Both the position numbers and the translations under genes were made by a program. This document shows, in pieces, positions 60,701-64,000 of a DNA stretch of 64,000 nt. Source of the stretch: JBHGXV01 sp041920505 (lineage in GTDB: Bacteria > Bacillota > Bacilli > Brevibacillales > Brevibacillaceae); the NCBI GenBank assembly GCA_041920505.1, contig JBHGXV010000024.1, forward strand, positions 1 through 64,000. Direction: 5' to 3'. Each line of letters opens with the position of its first letter. Position 1 is the first letter of the stretch. Under the pieces are notes generated by a model, which was not told where the DNA came from, did no database searches, and saw only the letters and a program-made list of their open reading frames with translations.

Positions 60701-61102
60701 CCCAGACTTCGCTGTCCCTTTTCCTCCCTCACTATTCGGATCAACCAGCGGACTTAAGAATTTGCGGGCCAACATCTGTGCATCGCCTTTACCACCGATT
60801 GCTGTTGGTACGAGTAACTCATACAACTGACGGAGAAGGATCAAGATCTCTTCATCCTCACCTCTTTGTCCAGCCCAATGATTCCGTACTTGTTGTTCTC
60901 GGAATTTCCGTATAAGCTCCAATCTGATTTCTTCCTTGGTTTGTTGGGTTGTTTCTTCTTGACGCATCAGGACAAGCCACTGCATGTAATAGGCAATGCC
61001 ATGATTGACCATTTCGTGTGTACGCCACAATCCACGCCGCAATTGTTCCGACTCAGAGCGTCTTCCAGTTATTAACTTAAGTTTAATACTTCGGACTGTC
61101 AT
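57791..61102 (-). CDS. cas12b: Type V-B effector nuclease Cas12b (C2c1)
   Basis: 1103-residue single-protein effector, a dual-RNA-guided DNA nuclease that makes staggered cuts next to a T-rich PAM in known homologues. RuvC I is VMTVDMGQRTSA (Asp563), RuvC II is VILFEDLSRYRF (Glu823), RuvC III is VIQADVNAAQN (Asp953); spacing fits Cas12b (D570/E848/D977 in the Alicyclobacillus enzyme). The N-terminus MTVRSIKLKL is the usual Cas12b start. The ATG at 61102 follows AAGGAGGATATTT; an upstream in-frame start seven codons earlier has none. No frameshift or lost catalytic residue. First gene of the cas operon. Confidence 0.96.
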   Translation of the reverse strand: MTVRSIKLKLITGRRSESEQLRRGLWRTHEMVNHGIAYYMQWLVLMRQEETTQQTKEEIRLELIRKFREQQVRNHWAGQRGEDEEILILLRQLYELLVPTAIGGKGDAQMLARKFLSPLVDPNSEGGKGTAKSGRKPRWLKMKEEGNPAWEQERDKDLAKKKADPTAYVLQSLESFGLRPLFPLFTDEQKEIQWVPKQKHQFVRSWDRDMFQQAIERMLSWESWNRHVADERKKLENKKNDFYQKYFSEETEWFQALRAFEIDREKELEQDSFATVEGYLITSRQIRGWDRVYDMWNRLPETATAQQMWEAVAKVQTELRGEFGDPKVFQFLAEPKNHHIWRGKPERLLHFAAYNRLKKRLRNAKQQATFTLPDPIMHPLWIRFDARGGNNHTYELYVDDDGRLVVKFDRMLWPSENGWIERRDVQIAMAPSKQFSEQIKLKPISEGKQAVTFVDYSAKISLEGELGGAKLQFDRRYLERRRSRVADGDVGPVYLNIAINLPQPKTHVRKVLNLKVKDQKKSDWPKVIDYKPEELSQWPFRDYELNEKGIDSISKGMRVMTVDMGQRTSAAVSVFEVVDKKPADGKNRLWYPIEGTSLYAVHRRSLLLHLPGEKTTHFLVAERKRRWATHRAVREQIRLLANVLRLHKYVDPDERKGVVNDLIAAIQQSNSVSDEERTVWINELKRLQTDVALDEQAWEQALVTVHRRLEPIVGQAVHQWRKSWSQGRKGIAGLSLWNVEELEETRKLLVSWSKRPRHPKEVNRIAPEEKFALQQLTHLQHVKDDRLKQMANLIVMTALGYKYDPDSKEWIAAYPACQVILFEDLSRYRFQLDRPRRENSKLMKWSHRSIPKMVWMQGEPFGLQVGDVFAAFSSRFHAKTGAPGIRCHAVTKEDLQDHSYKQRIVVDGFLTEEQVHWLEPGDLVPDKGGELFVTLSAPYQKDDENKLSVIQADVNAAQNLQKRFWLRNSELFRVPCQLVSNGDREGYIPTTNSRAVKAQLGKGMFVKNEDVANAQVYKWENATKLRLKTTSTDADAIDELEDFEQAMEGAAELKGGHKTLFRDPSGYFFPKDSWRPQKEFWAAVQAVLTRCLRNRILKRTVEV

Positions 61103-61233
61103 AAATATCCTCCTTACCCCCACTTTTTACTCGGGTTCTTTCTCTAATGACAATTATTCCCCAATCTCATGAATAATTTACCTGTTTGACGCAAATACTG
61201 TTCCTAACAGACCTCAAGGAGGGAGGAAACAAC

Positions 61234-61296
61234 ATGATGCGGATGGTGTTATTTGTGATGGCATTGGCAATACTTGTAATTGTTCTAAAAGCCTGA
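61234..61296 (+). CDS. Hydrophobic 20-residue peptide, divergent from cas12b
   Basis: A very strong ribosome site (AAGGAGGGAGGAAACAAC) precedes ATG and 20 codons that encode almost only Met, Val, Leu, Ile, Ala and Phe, ending in LKA: one membrane helix with a basic start and end. A small hairpin (TGAGC/GCTCA) overlaps the stop. Size and hydrophobicity recall type I toxins and other membrane micro-peptides, but no family is recognised. Confidence 0.45.
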   Translation: MMRMVLFVMALAILVIVLKA

Positions 61297-61476
61297 GCTA
61301 TAGGCTCAAATTTAACACATGTGTGTGCCTTTATCGTGATCAAGCGATATCCCATGTGGCGGAATATCCGTGGCACTCTAATGACGGGTAACCCCCTCTT
61401 TACCCCTCTTTTTCCCACATCCCAACACCTGCAGGAACCAATCTTTCGCCAACATTCGACATCAACACCATCCACG

Positions 61477-61516
61477 AAAAAACAGACCTCCCGGAGCATG
61501 CAGCCTGGAGGTCTGG
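61477..61516 (-). terminator. Terminator of the NamZ fusion gene
   Basis: CAGACCTCC/GGGAGGTCTG stem followed by T6 on the minus strand; isolates the cas operon from upstream transcription. Confidence 0.85.
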
Positions 61517-61553
61517 TTGACATTGCGCGACAAAAGTCTCGCTTTACATCTCT

Positions 61554-63887
61554 TTACATCTTCAAAAACGACACCGGCTTCGCGTTTTCATCCAGCACGC
61601 CAAAGGAGTAGCCTTTGGACTTGAGGTACTTGATGATGGCCGGAAGTGCCTTGGCGGTGTTCTCCTTGCCGCTGGCGTCGTGGCAGAGGATGACCACTTC
61701 CTGCTTGCTGCCGGTGCCCGCCTTGGCGAGAGCGATCGCCTCGTCGACGGTGTATCGTACGCTGCTCGCGTCCCCGACGCTGACATTCCAGTCAAAGTAG
61801 CGATAGCCGCGTTCCCGTGCCTGCTTGACAAGGTCGTTCATGATCCACTTGCCTTTGCCGTACAACTTCGGATCTTGCGCCTTTTTGCTGACAGCGTTGT
61901 TGCTGCCGCCCGGGAAGCGGAAGATCGTCGGCTTGATCCCGATCACCTGCTGGATGGCCTTCAGTCCGGCTTCCAGATCGTTGAAGAAGGCCGTCGGACT
62001 TTTGTAGATGGAATCATAATTGTGGGAGTAGGTGTGCCCCCCGATCAAGTGGCCCTCGGCGAACGTCCGTTTCAGGATCGCTTCGTGCCCTTTGATGTTG
62101 CGGCCGATGACGAAAAACGTCGCCTTGATCTGGTTTTGTTTCAAAATGTCCAGCACTTCGGTCGTGACGGAAGACGGACCGTCGTCAAACGTCAGATAGG
62201 CGATTTTCTTGCCCGGCGCAGACGGCTGCGGATGGACCGGGACAGGCGGTTTCGGATTGACCGGGACAGGCGGTTTCGGCAACGGCACAGGAGCCGGTGG
62301 CGCTGGCTGCGCGGCTTTTGTGGCCAGCGAAACAACCAATTCTTTGTCCGAAAACAAGATGTGGATGAAGCCGTTGGCCACTTCCCATTTGGCTTGTTCC
62401 AACTCCTGGAAGAAATCAACCGGGATGTACGTCTTGTCTTCCTTGATGATCGGAACGACATTTCCCATGAGATACTTCCCGTTCACCTCCACCCACATCG
62501 GGGTGGCCTCGGTGTCGATGAGAATGTGCTTGCCCGCCTTCTCCGCCAGCACCTGCCGGGCGTCCTGATCCCAGCGAACGGTGTAGCCCAGTTCGGTCAG
62601 TACGCTTCCGACCGGCACGTAGTAGGTTCCGCCCTGCGCGATGCCCCCTTGCAGCCAGACTTTGACCGGGGGCACGGTTTGCTGCCCCGGCGGAACAATC
62701 TGGTCGCCGTAAAGGAGGTACGCTTTGCGTTCCTCTTTGAACCGCTTCAACTCCTCCTGATAGGCGGCCTCGATCTGCTGCGGTGCCCAGCCTTTTTCCA
62801 GATACTCGCCGATCTTGTTCGTTCCCATGACCTTGTCGAACATCGAGATATTCTTCCCGTTGCTCTTGGGAACGTCAAACGCATGGAGCGAATGGGCGCA
62901 GGCGAGAACGTAGATGCCGGTCCGCGCCGGATTGAACGTGTGCGGGTCGGTGATGTCCAACCTCACGCCGCCGGCGGCGCCGCGCGGTTCGGCCACGAAA
63001 CGAACCCCCGGCAACCCCGCCTGGTTGAGCAACCGGGCAAACCGGTCGGCGTCGATGCCCTTTCCTCCCACCCAGGTGAAGTCGTCCGCCTGGAAAATCC
63101 CCGTCCCTTCCCCCAGTCCGGTGGCCATGTAGCCGAAGACGGAAGCCAGCGTCGGGATGTGCGGAGAACTGGGAATCCAGGTCAATCCCGTGTCCTGGAA
63201 TACCATCGTCCGGGCGTACCCTTCCATCGGGACGACCTTGAGATCGGCACCGATCTTGCGGTTGAAATACTGGGCCAGCTCTCCCACGGTCATGCCGTGC
63301 GCCATCGGCAGACGGTCGACGCCGACAAACGACTGGTAGCCGTCTTCCAGCACCGGTCCGTCGACGATCATCCCGCCGAGCGGATTGGGTCTGTCCAGCA
63401 CCACGATTTGTTTTCCGTATTTTTTCGCCGCCGTCATGCAGTATTGGAGCGTGGAGATGTACGTATAGGAACGCGCCCCGATGTCCTGTATGTCGAAGAC
63501 CAGCATATCCAGGCCCTTCAGCATGCTCTCGGTCGGCATCCGCGTGTCTTGGTACAGGCTGTACACCGGAATCTGCAAATCCGGGTGCACATACGATTCC
63601 ACGTACTCACCAGCCTTGGCTTTCCCGTCGATGCCGTGTTCCGGCGCGAACAACGCCTTCAGATGCGCCGACGGATACTGGGCCAACTCATGGATGATGC
63701 TCTTTCCCTGGCTGTTGACGCCGGTTTGATTCGTGACGAGACCGATGTTTTTCCCGTCGATCAGCTCGTGGTACTTGCTAATCAAGAGGTCGTCCCCCAG
63801 CTTCACCGCCGGTTGCGCGTAGCTGTTGAACCCGCAGTTAAACAACAAGATCGCCATGACGACAATAACGGCAATTTTTCGATTCAT
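61554..63887 (-). CDS. Secreted NamZ (DUF1343) - polysaccharide deacetylase fusion
   Basis: 777 residues. Signal peptide (IAVIVVMAILLFNCGFNSYA); a DUF1343/NamZ domain (about 35-400; GLVTNQTGVN, FAPEHGIDG, DIQDIGARSYTYI, LDRPNPLGG), an exo-beta-N-acetylmuramidase family; a copper-amine-oxidase-N-like stalk (about 415-520); a Pro-rich linker; and a NodB deacetylase (about 560-777; AYLTFDDGPSSVTTEVL, HTYSHNYDS, FRFPGGSNN) with its Asp-His-His metal site. Both enzymes act on peptidoglycan, so it probably works in wall recycling or spore cortex handling. The ATG at 63887 follows GGTGAGGGGACCG. Confidence 0.88.
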   Translation of the reverse strand: MNRKIAVIVVMAILLFNCGFNSYAQPAVKLGDDLLISKYHELIDGKNIGLVTNQTGVNSQGKSIIHELAQYPSAHLKALFAPEHGIDGKAKAGEYVESYVHPDLQIPVYSLYQDTRMPTESMLKGLDMLVFDIQDIGARSYTYISTLQYCMTAAKKYGKQIVVLDRPNPLGGMIVDGPVLEDGYQSFVGVDRLPMAHGMTVGELAQYFNRKIGADLKVVPMEGYARTMVFQDTGLTWIPSSPHIPTLASVFGYMATGLGEGTGIFQADDFTWVGGKGIDADRFARLLNQAGLPGVRFVAEPRGAAGGVRLDITDPHTFNPARTGIYVLACAHSLHAFDVPKSNGKNISMFDKVMGTNKIGEYLEKGWAPQQIEAAYQEELKRFKEERKAYLLYGDQIVPPGQQTVPPVKVWLQGGIAQGGTYYVPVGSVLTELGYTVRWDQDARQVLAEKAGKHILIDTEATPMWVEVNGKYLMGNVVPIIKEDKTYIPVDFFQELEQAKWEVANGFIHILFSDKELVVSLATKAAQPAPPAPVPLPKPPVPVNPKPPVPVHPQPSAPGKKIAYLTFDDGPSSVTTEVLDILKQNQIKATFFVIGRNIKGHEAILKRTFAEGHLIGGHTYSHNYDSIYKSPTAFFNDLEAGLKAIQQVIGIKPTIFRFPGGSNNAVSKKAQDPKLYGKGKWIMNDLVKQARERGYRYFDWNVSVGDASSVRYTVDEAIALAKAGTGSKQEVVILCHDASGKENTAKALPAIIKYLKSKGYSFGVLDENAKPVSFLKM

Positions 63888-64000
63888 CGGTCCCCTCACC
63901 CTGGCTGTCGTATAATGGAATGCATTTTTTTGACGTTGCAAACAATCAATAGTTTCACGCTTGGTGAAAAAATTCCGTAACTTCATCGACAATATCTTCC
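63888..64000. other. Upstream region of the NamZ fusion gene
   Basis: Should hold the promoter (a TATA-rich patch at 63912-63920 on the minus strand). The frame remains open to 63992, but no start with a ribosome site is seen there. Confidence 0.3.

Larger units (their letters stand above)
61103..61553. other. AT-rich gap between cas12b and the NamZ fusion gene
   Basis: Contains the cas12b ribosome site and probable promoter (several AT-rich boxes at 61130-61200, none convincing), the short ORF at 61234-61296 and the terminator at 61477-61516. Nothing else seen in 61300-61470. Confidence 0.5.

Noticed and set aside
61680..63980. 766-codon open frame on the plus strand opposite the NamZ fusion gene
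   Set aside because: GC-rich antisense shadow; its translation has no domain and is Arg/His/Asp-rich, while the minus strand gives two clear enzymes.
1..64000. tRNA and rRNA genes
   Set aside because: No T-loop plus acceptor pairing or conserved rRNA segment was noticed on reading both strands; a tRNAscan run would settle it.

Overview
The window reads as chromosome of a GC-rich, endospore-forming member of the Bacillales, most like Brevibacillus or a close relative. This is inferred from gene content (spoVA operon, GerK-type germination receptor, an SspK-like small spore protein, YtpB, YugN, YqkE, DUF3905), from Shine-Dalgarno sites of the GGAGG type before nearly every gene, and from frequent GTG and TTG starts. 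No rRNA or tRNA gene was recognised.

Layout. 1-12 kb: the tail of an IS3-family transposase, a coiled-coil gene, transporters, a DNA glycosylase, proline dehydrogenase with a divergent sigma-54 activator, a PilZ protein and YtpB, then a short AT-rich cassette (DUF3990 ADP-ribosyltransferase-like toxin plus a small acidic partner) between two copies of an IS remnant. 12-19 kb: CvfB, the ribDEBA-H riboflavin operon, UppP, and a LysM-CAP secreted protein. 19-22.3 kb: a five-gene spoVA operon with a DUF421-DUF1657 '2Duf' gene and a good sigma-G promoter. 22-28.5 kb: MFS transporter, ammonium transporter with a DUF294 nucleotidyltransferase and an exonuclease, NAD kinase. 28.5-33.4 kb: a sulfate ABC transporter operon behind an Rrf2 regulator with a cysteine triad. 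33.6-38 kb: GH18 enzyme, ThiO, Pgi. 38-43.3 kb: a possible structured RNA, SspK-like protein and a gerKA-KC-small-KB-small operon. 43.4-50.7 kb: small genes, an M50 protease, and a short-chain fatty acid transporter with an AtoSC-like sigma-54 two-component system. 50.8-54.4 kb: a cyclic-di-GMP-I riboswitch ahead of an unknown 97-aa gene, a tandem-HTH regulator, LMW-PTP and motAB.

The standout is a complete type V-B CRISPR-Cas locus at 54.5-61.1 kb, all on the minus strand in the order cas12b, cas4-cas1 fusion, cas2, tracrRNA, leader, array (11 spacers), terminator. Cas12b keeps all three RuvC acidic residues, Cas4-Cas1 keeps its cysteines and metal ligands, and a degenerate anti-repeat between cas2 and the array marks the tracrRNA, so both the interference and adaptation parts look intact. 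A hydrophobic 20-codon ORF with a strong ribosome site lies divergent from cas12b.

The last gene is an exo-muramidase (NamZ/DUF1343) fused to a polysaccharide deacetylase. Signalling themes recur: c-di-GMP (riboswitch, PilZ, MotAB), sigma-54 control (two activators, each beside its probable target), and sporulation and germination.
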